Shown here one piece after another: positions 1 to 11,000 of a DNA stretch of 64,000 bases. This DNA comes from Dactylosporangium siamense. GTDB lineage: Bacteria > Actinomycetota > Actinomycetes > Mycobacteriales > Micromonosporaceae. The stretch's first letter is position 1, and every line of letters begins with the position of its first letter. A program made the position numbers and the translations under genes. The stretch spans positions 124,001 to 188,000 of the forward strand of contig NZ_BONQ01000126.1 in the NCBI RefSeq assembly GCF_016862795.1, written 5' to 3'. The notes below the pieces were generated by a model, which saw nothing but the letters and a program-made list of their open reading frames with translations, did no database searches and was not told the origin of the DNA.

Positions 1-1
1 C

Positions 2-3000
2 GGGTTCGGGCTGGTCGAGGCAACCCAGACCCAGCAGGGCGTCGAACCGGTCCGCACCCGCACCTGGTTGCACGTCGGCACCTCCGCCGGGGCCGCCCCG
101 GCGCGGTACTGGGCCGGCGACCCGGACGCCTACCCGATGCCGGACTGCGTGCTGGATCCGGCGGTGCGCGCGGCCGGCGGCGACACCGTCCGGCAGGCGT
201 TCCGCGCCCTGCGTGGGCGGTTGCTGCGGACCGAGGTGTTCGGCGCGGACCCGGTGCCGTACGCGGTCACCGCGTCCACGTACCGGGTCCGGCTGCGGCG
301 GGCCGCCACCGCCTCCGGCCCGGGTTCGTTCCTCGTCGAACCGCGCGAGCACATCGAGTACGCCTACGAGCGCGAGCCGGCCGATCCCCGGGTGCGGCAC
401 AGCATGGTGCTGGAGTCGACCCTGGGCGATCCCGGCCCGGCGGACACCTACCGCGAACTCACCGTCAGCGTCGACTACCCGCGCCGCCCCCGGGCCGCCG
501 GCGACGACCGCGACGTGCCGGAGCAGCGCGAACTGCGGGCCTCCGCGGAGACGGCCGAGTCCAGCCGGGTCACCGACGGCTTCCGGCGCGTCGGGGCGCC
601 GTTGGAGCGCCGGACCGTCGACCTCGGCGGGCTGCCCGCGCCGGCCGCCGCGTACTTCACCTTCGCCGAACTGTCCACAGTGGTCGCCGCCGCGCTGGCC
701 ACGCCGATCCCGTACGGGACACCGTTCAGCGGCGCCGCGCCACAGTCCCGGCCGGCCACGGCCACCCGGATCCGGTACTGGGACGCCGTGCAGGAGCGGC
801 CCCTGCCACCCGGCCGGGTCACGGCGGCCGCGCTGGTGCATCACCGCAGCGAGGCCGCGTTCTCCCCCGAGTGGCTCGCGGACGTGTTCGGCGATCGGGT
901 GACGCCAGCGGAGCTGACCACCGCCGGGTACCGGCAGGACCCGGACGGCTCGTGGTGGCGACCCGGCCCGGTCATCACCTACCTCGACGCGGCCGGCTTC
1001 CACCTGCCGGCACGGGTGGACGGGCAGCCGGACGGACCGTTCCTGCGCGCCACCGCCGGCTACGACCCGCTGCTGCTGGTGCGGGTGTCGGCGACCCGGT
1101 TCGTCGACCCGGACACCCCGCTGACCGAGGTCGCCGAGGTGGACTACCGCGTCGCGGCGTCCCGGCAGGTGACCGACGCCAACGGGGTCGTCCGGCAGGT
1201 CTGCTACGACCCGTTGGGCCGGGTCGCGGCCACGTCCGTCTTCAAGGGCGGCACCGGCGACGGCGACCTGGCAGGCTACCGGCTCCGTCCGCCGGCACCG
1301 GTCGACCGGGTCCTCGCGGATCCGGGACACTACCTGCAGCGGGCCGCGACGTACCACGGCTACGACGACACGGCCCGGCCGGCGGCCGGCGTCACGTTGA
1401 CGCGGCCCGGCTTCGTCAGCGACCCGGGGCCGGCCGGCCTGGTCGAGGCGCAGGTCGCGTACGCCGACGGGTTCGGCCGCGTGACGCAGCGGCGGACCGC
1501 CGCCGAGGGCGGCCGCTGGATCGTCTCCGGCAGCACGGCCCGGACCATCTCCGGTCTGTCCACCGAGGACCGCCTGCCGTGGCACGGCGCCGGGCCGGGG
1601 TTCGGCCTGGACGGCGCCGCGCCGCCGCACGTGTCGTTGCGCGATCCGCTGGGCCGGCCGGTGCACGAACGGACGCCGAAGGGCTTCCTGGGCCGCACCG
1701 TGCACCGGCCGTGGCGGCGGGAGGTCTCCGACGCCGACGACACCGTCCTGGAGTCGCCGTACTACGTCGAGTTCATGGCGGCCTACCCACCGGACCCGAC
1801 CCCGGCCCAGCGGGCGGAGAAGGACGCGCTGGACAAGGCGGCCCGGTTCGCCGGCACCCCGACCGTCAGTGTCCTCGACGTCCGCGGCAACCCGGTCCGG
1901 CTGGTCGAGGACGCGCTCGGCGACGTCGGCGCGGACGCGTTCACCGCCATCGCCGGGGACGGCAGCGCGGCGCTGCGCGAGGACCTGATCGGCCGCGGCT
2001 ACCTGGCCGACACCGGCGGCCGGACCGCGGTGACCGCCGCGTTCCGCCCGTACCGGCCCGGGTTCGCGTTGCGCCTGGACCCGGCGTTCCAGCCGTACGC
2101 AGAGGCGGTCACGGACCTGCTGCGCACGGCGGTGCTCACCAGCGTCGCCGGCTTCGACGGTCAGGGGCGGCTGGTCCGCGCGATGGACCCGCGCCTGCAC
2201 CGCTGCGGGGTGGACTCGGCCGCCTATGCGTACCCGATGGGCGCCGCCGAGCCGGCGCTGGCGGCGAGCGCGGACGCGGGTCCGCGGCGGCTGCTGGCCG
2301 ACGGCCGGGGCCGCCCGGTCGCCGAATGGGACGGCCGGGACGTCCGGACCGACCGCACCTTCGACGGCCTCGACCGTCCACTGACGACAGTGGTGGCGGG
2401 TCGGCTCGCCGAGTGCATGACCTACGGCGAGCACCGGCCGGATCCGTCCGGAGCGAACCTCAACGGGCGCCTGTACCTCGTCCGGGACGGCAGCGGCACG
2501 GTGTGCACCCCGCGCTACGCGATCACCGGTGAGGCGGTCGAGTCGCAACGGCGGTACACCCTGGACCACACGACCGCCGTCGACTGGTCCGGCGACGTCC
2601 CGCTCGACCCGGAGCCGTACCGGACGCTGCTGCGCTACGACGCGCGCGGCCGGCTGGTCGACCGGGTCACGCCGGACGGGCTGATCATGCTGCTGGGCTA
2701 CCACGTCTCCGGGCGGCTCGCGACGGTCGCCGGCACCGACGCCGGCGGGACCGTGACCCGCTACCTGACCGACGCGGGGTACACGGCCGCCGGCGAGCGG
2801 GCGCGCACGGTGTACGGCGACGGCGCGGTCCAGGTCGCCACGCACGAGGAGACGACGGGCCGGCTGCTGGACCTGGTCACCACCGGCCGGGACGGTGCCG
2901 TGCTCCAGCGGGTCCACCACGCCTACGACCCGGTCGGCAACGTCACCTGGACCGGCGACCACACTCCCGGCCTGGTCTTCGCCGCGCCGCAGCCGGAGGC

Positions 3001-5041
3001 GGTCGGCGACTTCCGCTACGACGGCATCTACCGGCTGCTCCGCGCGACCGGGCTGCAGCATCCCGGCATCGACGCCACGACGTACGCGACCGGCTTCAAG
3101 CAGAGTCTCGCGGCCGGGCTGGACGACCCGGCCGCGGTGCTGGTGCCGTACACCGAGACGTACACCTACGACGACGCCGGCAACCTGCTGTCGGTGCAGC
3201 ACGACGCGAGCGTCTCGTTCCGGCGCGCCACGCCGGTGCAGCCGACCTCGAACCGGCTCGCCGGCACCGCCTACGACGGCGGCGGCAACCCGCTGTCCGT
3301 CACGGTCGATGGCCCGGTTGCGTTGACCTGGGACGACCAGGGTCGGCTGGCGCACACCTCGCCGGCGCGGCGACCCGGTGGCGGCAGCGAGCGCACCTGG
3401 TTCGGCTATGACGCCGAGGGCATCCGGACCCGGACCGTGGTCGAACGGTTCGACCCGGCCGGCGGCCTGGTGGCGACCGTCGAGACGCGGACCATCGGCG
3501 GCTGGTCGCAGGAGCGCGTCGACGGCGCGGTGGCCGGATCCCGGCTGTGGCTGGCGCCGGCCGGTCGGCCGCTCGTCGAGGTCGGCCCGGCGGTGTCCTT
3601 TCAGGTCGGTGACCGGCTCGGCTCGGTCAGTCTCGAGCTCGACGGCGGGACCGGCGGGGTGACCTCGTTCGAGGCGTACTTCCCGTACGGTGGCAGCACC
3701 GTGGTGGCCGGACCGTCCGGTCCGGACAAGACCGACCGGTTCACCGGACAGACCGCCGATGACAGCACCAGCCTGTACCGGTTTCCGGCCCGCTACCAGG
3801 CGCCTTGGCTCGGTCGGTTCGTCGAACCGGACCCGTCCGGCCCGCTCGACGGGTTGAACCTGTATGCGTACACCGGCGGCAACCCGCTCACCTTCGTCGA
3901 CCCGACGGGCCGGGGCCACGAGGACCCGGACCCGGACCAGCCCTCGGTCCAGAGCATCACACACAGCTTTGCCGGCGGCCTGTATTACGCGTTGATGAAC
4001 AGCCTGAACCACGCCTTCGTGCTCGCGCCGGAGGCCCTCCGGCAGAAATTCGGCGGCACCCCGGAAGAGCGCCAGATCGCGGCGGCGAACGCCGCCGCCC
4101 GGCGCGACGAACTCAAGCTCATATATGTGTTCGGCATTCCGCGTCTCTACGGCGTCGATCCGGACGCCTACCTGCCGACCGAGGTCAGCGAGTTCCTCCA
4201 ACCGACCCGGTGGCCCCTGTCCACGTACGACCTGCCGTATTACGGCTCGGCCATGAACGATCGCGTGCGCGCGGCGGTGGAACGGCCGGAGACCTACGCG
4301 GCGACGGCCGGCAACATCGTCGGTTCGGCCCTCACCGTCGGCTCCGTGCTCGGGGTCGGCCGGCACCTCGCGCTGCGCGTCCTTCCGGCGATGCTGGCGT
4401 GGACGGTCCCGGGCCGGATCGCCACGGTGGCGCTGTCGGTGACGCTCGCCGCGATCGGTCGTGCCGCCGAGAACGACCAGGTGTGGGCCGCCTACCAGCG
4501 CGACCTCGCCGACCAGCCCTGGCACACACGCAACTCCCAGTACTACTACGACACGTACCTGCACGGCGCCCGCCGCACCGAACTGTTCATGCAGCACCAG
4601 GAGCAGCAGACCAACGCCAACCGCCCCGACGACAGCACGATCTTCGGCATCGCCGCCGGCCTGCTGGTCCTACGCGTCCTTGCGTTGCGGTGGACCGACC
4701 CGCGGAGAGCGTTGCGCCACACCCTCGGCCCGATCCCCTACGGCACCCCGGTCCCGTTCATGTTGACCGGATCGCCCGATCCGGCGGACAGGATCCCACC
4801 GGCCCGGCCCGCCCTCCTCGTGGCGCCGCCTGCCAACACGCTCACCCGCGTGGACCGATACGACCGTGCGCAGGCGGGCGCGTTGACGCATCACTGGTCC
4901 CGTTCCCTCCCCGGACGCGTCCGCTTCCCGGTAGCGGCGCGCTTCGCCGGACTCGCCGGACTCGGCGGACTCGGCGCCGCCGCCGTCCAGGCCGCCGCTT
5001 CGCAGCTCAGCAACGGCCACCGCAATCTCAGCAACAAGTAA
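2..5041 (+). CDS. Tc toxin TcB-TcC fusion (RHS-repeat cocoon with variable C-terminal toxin), 5' partial
   Basis: The reading frame is open to the first bases of the window, so the N-terminal SpvB-like part lies upstream; 1679 residues are visible. The visible start (TWLHVGT, then LRTEVFG, YAYERE, DPRVRH) matches the middle of TcB/TcdB subunits. Many YD/RHS-type motifs follow. Near residues 1260-1300 comes the RHS-associated core (RFTGQ, LYRFPARYQAPWLGRF, PDP, NLYAYTGGNPL, VDPTG), where TcC proteins cleave themselves. The last ~370 residues are a hypervariable region that I do not recognise; it has a hydrophobic stretch around residues 1430-1490 and another near the C-terminus. By family knowledge, TcB and TcC form a shell that encloses the toxic C-terminal part and docks on the TcA pore. 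The TcA gene follows 17 bp downstream, so the two are one operon. B and C are fused here rather than encoded separately. Confidence 0.9.
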   Translation, partial: GFGLVEATQTQQGVEPVRTRTWLHVGTSAGAAPARYWAGDPDAYPMPDCVLDPAVRAAGGDTVRQAFRALRGRLLRTEVFGADPVPYAVTASTYRVRLRRAATASGPGSFLVEPREHIEYAYEREPADPRVRHSMVLESTLGDPGPADTYRELTVSVDYPRRPRAAGDDRDVPEQRELRASAETAESSRVTDGFRRVGAPLERRTVDLGGLPAPAAAYFTFAELSTVVAAALATPIPYGTPFSGAAPQSRPATATRIRYWDAVQERPLPPGRVTAAALVHHRSEAAFSPEWLADVFGDRVTPAELTTAGYRQDPDGSWWRPGPVITYLDAAGFHLPARVDGQPDGPFLRATAGYDPLLLVRVSATRFVDPDTPLTEVAEVDYRVAASRQVTDANGVVRQVCYDPLGRVAATSVFKGGTGDGDLAGYRLRPPAPVDRVLADPGHYLQRAATYHGYDDTARPAAGVTLTRPGFVSDPGPAGLVEAQVAYADGFGRVTQRRTAAEGGRWIVSGSTARTISGLSTEDRLPWHGAGPGFGLDGAAPPHVSLRDPLGRPVHERTPKGFLGRTVHRPWRREVSDADDTVLESPYYVEFMAAYPPDPTPAQRAEKDALDKAARFAGTPTVSVLDVRGNPVRLVEDALGDVGADAFTAIAGDGSAALREDLIGRGYLADTGGRTAVTAAFRPYRPGFALRLDPAFQPYAEAVTDLLRTAVLTSVAGFDGQGRLVRAMDPRLHRCGVDSAAYAYPMGAAEPALAASADAGPRRLLADGRGRPVAEWDGRDVRTDRTFDGLDRPLTTVVAGRLAECMTYGEHRPDPSGANLNGRLYLVRDGSGTVCTPRYAITGEAVESQRRYTLDHTTAVDWSGDVPLDPEPYRTLLRYDARGRLVDRVTPDGLIMLLGYHVSGRLATVAGTDAGGTVTRYLTDAGYTAAGERARTVYGDGAVQVATHEETTGRLLDLVTTGRDGAVLQRVHHAYDPVGNVTWTGDHTPGLVFAAPQPEAVGDFRYDGIYRLLRATGLQHPGIDATTYATGFKQSLAAGLDDPAAVLVPYTETYTYDDAGNLLSVQHDASVSFRRATPVQPTSNRLAGTAYDGGGNPLSVTVDGPVALTWDDQGRLAHTSPARRPGGGSERTWFGYDAEGIRTRTVVERFDPAGGLVATVETRTIGGWSQERVDGAVAGSRLWLAPAGRPLVEVGPAVSFQVGDRLGSVSLELDGGTGGVTSFEAYFPYGGSTVVAGPSGPDKTDRFTGQTADDSTSLYRFPARYQAPWLGRFVEPDPSGPLDGLNLYAYTGGNPLTFVDPTGRGHEDPDPDQPSVQSITHSFAGGLYYALMNSLNHAFVLAPEALRQKFGGTPEERQIAAANAAARRDELKLIYVFGIPRLYGVDPDAYLPTEVSEFLQPTRWPLSTYDLPYYGSAMNDRVRAAVERPETYAATAGNIVGSALTVGSVLGVGRHLALRVLPAMLAWTVPGRIATVALSVTLAAIGRAAENDQVWAAYQRDLADQPWHTRNSQYYYDTYLHGARRTELFMQHQEQQTNANRPDDSTIFGIAAGLLVLRVLALRWTDPRRALRHTLGPIPYGTPVPFMLTGSPDPADRIPPARPALLVAPPANTLTRVDRYDRAQAGALTHHWSRSLPGRVRFPVAARFAGLAGLGGLGAAAVQAAASQLSNGHRNLSNK

Positions 5042-5058
5042 CTGGAGGAATGACAGCC

Positions 5059-8000
5059 ATGGCACCCCGACCCTCGCCCACGGTCGACCGTGAGGTGGCG
5101 GCGTTCCTCGCCGCCAACCCAGACCTGGACCTCGCCACCTTCGACTTCCACGACCGCGCCGCCGTCGCCCGGCTGCACCTGCCCAGGCGCTCGGCGGCGC
5201 TGATCGCCAAGCTGCGCGCCCGGCAGCGGGTCCGCCGCATCGCGCCGGACGACCATACGGCCGAGGCGCTGATCGCCGCCGGCCTCGACTCGGCGCACCG
5301 GGTCGCCGTCATGGCGGAGCACCGGTTCGTCAGCGAGCACGCCGGCCTGTTCGGCGGCGACCGCCACGCGGCGGCCCTGACCCACCAGCGGGCCAGATCG
5401 GTCAAGGCGGCCGTCTCGCACGTCTACGCCAACCTGCACGGCACCCTGGGTTCGCCGCATTACACCGCCATGCACGGCGGCAACGTCGACCCGGCGCTCG
5501 GCGCGTACTTCGGCGACGTGCCGAGCTACCCGGACCTGTTCGGCACCCTCGACCACCTGCGCTGCCCGCACTGCGCCTCGATCTTCGGGCCGGCGGCGTA
5601 CTTCACCGACCTCATGCGCATCACCGACGAGTACGTCACCGACGCCAACCCGGACATCCCGGCCGGGCACACGCTCGCGCAGCGCCGGCCCGACCTGTTC
5701 GAAACGCCGCTCACCTGCGCGAACACCAACGAGTCGCGTCCGATGCTGGACATCGTCAACACGATCCTGGCCCGCCGGGTCGCCGCCGCCGGGCAGCTGC
5801 ACGCCGGCACCGTGGTGGCCGCCACCGCCGACACGCTGACCCTCGACGAGCTGGCCTCGCCGCGGGACCACGCGTACACGGGGCTGCGCGTGACGATCAC
5901 CAAGGGAACGGGCGTCGGCGAGGTCCGCACCGTCACCGCGTACGCGGGCGGGTCCCGGGTCGCCGCCGTCGATCGGTCCTGGTCCCCGCTGCCCGACGCG
6001 TCGTCGGAGTTCTCGGTGGCACCGGACCCGTACGCCATCCTCGCCGGTGCGCCATACCCGTTCAACCTGCCGTGGAACCTGCCGCTGGCGCAGGTGCGGC
6101 GCAACCTCTCGGTGCTGCGGACCGACCTGCCCGAAATCTACGGCGCGCTCCCGGCCGGCACCGCCCCGGCCGCCGGCGGCACCGAGGCTCCGGCGGCCGA
6201 CCGCGAGACGTGCGGGCTCTCCGTGGAGCAGTACCGAATCGTCACCACCCCGGTCACCGACCCCGCCACGCTCGCGGCGTACTACGGCATGCCGGCGCTC
6301 GACCTGCCCGCACTGTCCAAGGTGGACACCTTCTGCGCGACCACCGGCCTCGACCGCGACCGGCTGGCCGAGCTGCTCACCCAGGACGTCGCCGAGCAGG
6401 CCATGGCCGCCGACTTCTTCATCAACGCCACCGGCGAGGGGCCGCCGATGGCGATCGACCGACACGACACCATCATCCACCTGACCCGGCTGCGGCTGGA
6501 CCGGCTCAACCGCTTCATCCGGCTCGCCGCGGCGCTCGACTGGGACTACACCGCCCTGGACTGGGCGCTGCGCTGCGACCCACACACCGGCGGCCGGCCC
6601 GCCATCGACGCGGCCCGCATCAGCCTGCTCGCCGGCATCGCCCGGCTCACCCGGACGATGGGGCTCGGCGTCTTCGAGGTGTGCGCGCAATGGTCGGACC
6701 TGAAGACCGTGGGCCGCGACAACCTGTTCGACCGGGTCTACAACCAGCCGGCGGTGCTCGCCGGTCAGAACCCGTACACCAGCGCCACGCCGATCCCGTT
6801 CGACCCCGGCCGCCCGCTGACCTGGAACCCGGCCCGGACCGACCGGACCGACGGCACGATCCGCGCGCGGCTGCTGTCCGCGCTCGGCGTCACCGATGAC
6901 GACCTGACCCTGCTCGCGGCCCACCTGCGGGTCGTGCTCGGCGTCGACGGGCCGTTCCGGCTCGACCTCACCACCCTGACCTGGTTCTATCGGCTGGCCT
7001 CGGCGGCCCGCGCGTTCCGGCTGACCGTCGATGCGTACCTGACGCTGCTCACGCTCACCGAGCCGCCCGGGAAGCCGCCCGTGACACCGACCGTCGGCGT
7101 GCTGCAGCTGCGGCACGAGCGGGTGGAGTGGCTGCGGCGCAGCGGCTTCACCGCGCACACCCTGCTGTACGTGCTGCGCGGCACCCGGACGTCGTTCTTC
7201 CGGCCGCCGTACACACCGGACGACCTCGCGCCGTTCATCGCCCGGCTCTCCGTCTCCGCCGAGGGCTCCCGGCTGACCCCGGACAGCTTCGGCTTCACCG
7301 GCATCGACGCCGACGCCTCCGCCGGCATCTTCGCCGCGCTGGCCGCCGAACGCGCCATCACCCCGCTCGGGATCCTGCTGGGGGACGCGCAACGCTACCT
7401 CGATGCGGCGAGGCGGTTCCCGCTCACCGCGGGGTCGTTCGTCGCCGGGAACATCACCCGCGAGCAGTCGAGGCAGGCCTTCGATGAGCTGTGCGCCGCC
7501 GACCCGCCGGTGCTGGACGGGCCGGACAAGCACGGCGACGCGCTGCTGTCCCGCTCGTTCACCGACTCCACGGACCTCGGGTATCTGTTCGACGGCGAAC
7601 CGGCCGGGGCGAACCAGCGCGGCCAGGTCCGCACGATCCTGTCGGACACCAAGCGCCGCATCGAGATCACCGCGTTCGCGTTCCTGTTCCCGATCGGGCC
7701 GGACCGGTTCACCGGGCGTCGGATCGACCCGGCCGCCTCGGCCCGCGCGTTCCGTCAGCTCGTCGCGCACGACCCGGCCCTGATCAGACTCGATCCCGCC
7801 GCCGGGCAGCGGCGGGTCATCACCGCCTACGACGGCGAGACCCGCACCGCCACCGTCGCGCGGGCCTGGAACGCCGTCCCGACGAGCGACGCCGAGTACC
7901 GGGTCAGCGTCGTGACCACGACCCGCGCCGCACGGGGTGGCACCCTGTCCACCGTGGTGCTGGCGGAGGACGCCGACCCGGTCGACGGCGCCTACACCGG

Positions 8001-11000
8001 CGCTTCCGTCCGGATCGTCACCGGCGACGGCGCCGGGCAGGAGGCGGTGGTGACCGCCTACGACGGCGAGACCCGCACCGCGACCGTGGCGCCGCCGTGG
8101 CTCGAGCTGCCGGGAGACGGGTCGGGCTACCAGCTGATCGTCCCCGCCGTCACCGGGCGGGTGGCCGGGGCCGACGAGCACACGCTGCGGCTCGGTCCGG
8201 GCGCGTCCACCGTGGACGGCGCCTACGTCGACGACGAGGTCGACATCGGCGGCCCCGGCCGGCTCGGCGCGGCCTACGACGTCGGCACGCCGCTGGACTT
8301 CCTGTTCCTGAGCAAGGGCATTGGGCAGCGACGGCGGATCACCGGCTACGACGGCGCCGCCCGCCGGGCCACGGTGGACACCGCCTGGATCACCGAGCCG
8401 GACGGCTCCACGTACTACCGGATCACCGACGCCGACGGCCGGATCGTGGCCGAGGGCGGCGCCCGGGGCGGGGGACCCGACGTCCTCTACCTGTCCCCGT
8501 CGGCGTCCGAGCTGTCCGACGCGTACCTGGACCTGACCCTCACCCTGGTCGCCGACCCGGCCGCCGGTCAGCAACGCGCCGAGGTCGGCCAGGCGCTGCA
8601 GGGGACGCTCGCATTCATCACCCACACCGCCGGTGTCGTCGGTGCGGCCGGCGCGCTCCAGCAGAGCGTCGCCGCGCAGGGGCTGGCCGATCTGCTGGGC
8701 ACCACGACCGAGCGGCTGGCGGTGCTGGTGCCGGCCGCGACCCGGGTCACCAGTCTGGCGAACTATCTCGACGACCTGTTGAGCCCGATCCGGGACGGCC
8801 AGGTGCCGGCGGACGTGCCGCCGTTCGTCGAGGCGCTGTCGCGCGGGCTGGTGCTGTTCGACACGCTCGGCATGCGTCCCGACCAGATCAGCGCGGTGAC
8901 GGAGCTGCCGAAGGCGTTCAACGTCACCGACGTGGCGCACCCGACCATCGACGAGATCGTCTCGCTGTCCGGCTTCATGGCGCTGGAACGGCGCCTCGGC
9001 GACGTGCACGGCGACCTGATCGGCTACTTCCGCCGCCCCGACGACCGGCCGTCGGGTGCGCCGGCCGCACCCGGCCCGAAGGTCGCCGCGCTGTCGGCGC
9101 TGAGCGGCTGGCCGGTCGAGCAGATCGTGACGCTGACCAACGTCCTCTGGCCGGCCCGCGACGGGCGGAGCGCCGCCGATGCCACCACCGCCGACGGGGT
9201 GGCGCGGCTCGCGGCGGTGTTCGACATCGGCACCCGCACCGGGCTGGACGCCGACTCGCTGCTGAGCCTCGCGGCGCTGGCGTACCTGCCGGCCGCCGAC
9301 GCCGCCGGCGGCGTGCTCGGCGAGCACTGGCGCACCTACACCGACGCGGCACAGCTCACCCTCGACGCGGTCGGCGCCCGCTTCCACGGCCCCGAGTTCA
9401 CCGCGGTCGAGCAGGAGAGCACCGGCGTGCTCGGCGAGGCCCGGCGGGATGCGCTGCTCGGCTACGTGATCTGGAAGCTGGGGCTCACCGACCCGTCGTC
9501 GCTGTACGAGTACCTGCTCATCGACGCGCAGGTGGCGGGATGCGCGACGACGTCGACGATCGCGCAGGGCATCGCCGCGGTGCAGCTGTACCTGCAGCGC
9601 TGCCGGCTGATGCTGGAGCCCGGCGTCACCGACCTCAGCAACATTCCGGAGGCCTGGTGGGAGTGGATGTCGACGTACCGGCAGTGGGAGGCCAACCGCA
9701 AGGTCTTCCTGTACCCGGAGAACTATCTCAACCCGGCGCTGCGCAGCGACGTCACCCCGTCGTTCGAGAAGCTGAGCCGGGCGCTGATGGAGGGCGACAT
9801 CACCGCGGCGTCCACCGAGGCGGCGTTCCGCGGCTACGTCGACGACTTCGCCTCCGTGGCGGGCCTGGTCGTGGTCGACGCCTACCAGACCCGGCTGCCG
9901 AGGACCGGCACCAGCGTGACCCGGGGCAAGGGCACGGTGCAGGCCGCCACGGCCCGCGCCGTCACGCTCGCCGCGCCCGCGTCCGACCTCTACAACGAGT
10001 ACCAGGACATGACGATCGAGATCACCGCGGGCCCTGGGACCGGGCAGCGGCGCCGGATCGCGTCGTACGACCCGGCGGCCCGCGTCTGCACGCTGACCAC
10101 CGACTGGGCCACCGTGCCCGGCTCCGCGTCCCGGTACGTCATCACCGGGCCACGGATGGTCGACTCGCTGTTCCTGATCGGGCGCAGCGGCACCGACCCC
10201 TACACGTTCCACCACCGTCGCTGCGACTCCGACACCGGCTGGACCCCGTGGCGCAAGGTCGACGCGGCCATCACCGTGCCGTTGGTCACCCCGGTCTACG
10301 CCTTCGACCGGCTGTTCGTGTACTGGGTCGAGCTGTCCACGGTGGGCAGCTCGGCGATCAAGGCGGGGAAGACCGGAACGCCGGAGTCCGAGCCGACCGA
10401 GATCACGCTCGCCACCGTCAAGTTCACCTCCCTCGACGGCGACGGCCGGTGGTGCCCGCCGCAGACCGTCAGCAACGACACGGTCGTCGACTACAAGGTC
10501 GACTACGCCCAGCTGCCGTACCTGAAGGCGGTGCTGCACGGCAACGAGACCTTCATCGACCCGGCGCTCGGCCAGTGGCAGAAGCCGCTGGCGCTGCACC
10601 TGCCGGCCGGCAACGTCACCATGCCGGACCGGCACCCGAGCGGTGAACAGGTGCTCGTCGGCCAGGGCCTGACGCTCAGATTCGACAACAGGTCGCCGGC
10701 ACCGGCCAAGCCGGACGCGACGCCCATGCCGGCGCAGCGGGTCGCATTCCAGAACGCCGCCTACGGGCTCGCCAACGACATGCACCAGCAGGGCCGGGGG
10801 GCCAGCCCCACCGTGCACGGCTACCTGCCCTTCGTGCCGTGGGTGTCGGTGTCCTCGGCGTCGACCCGCACGCCGTTCCGGGTCGTGAACCTCGACCCGG
10901 AGGGCAGCATTCCCCGGCCCTACACACCCGTCATCAACCGGGGCCCCGTGCTGCTCGGGAGCCACCCGAGACCCGGGTACCTCGGGATCACCGAGTCCAC

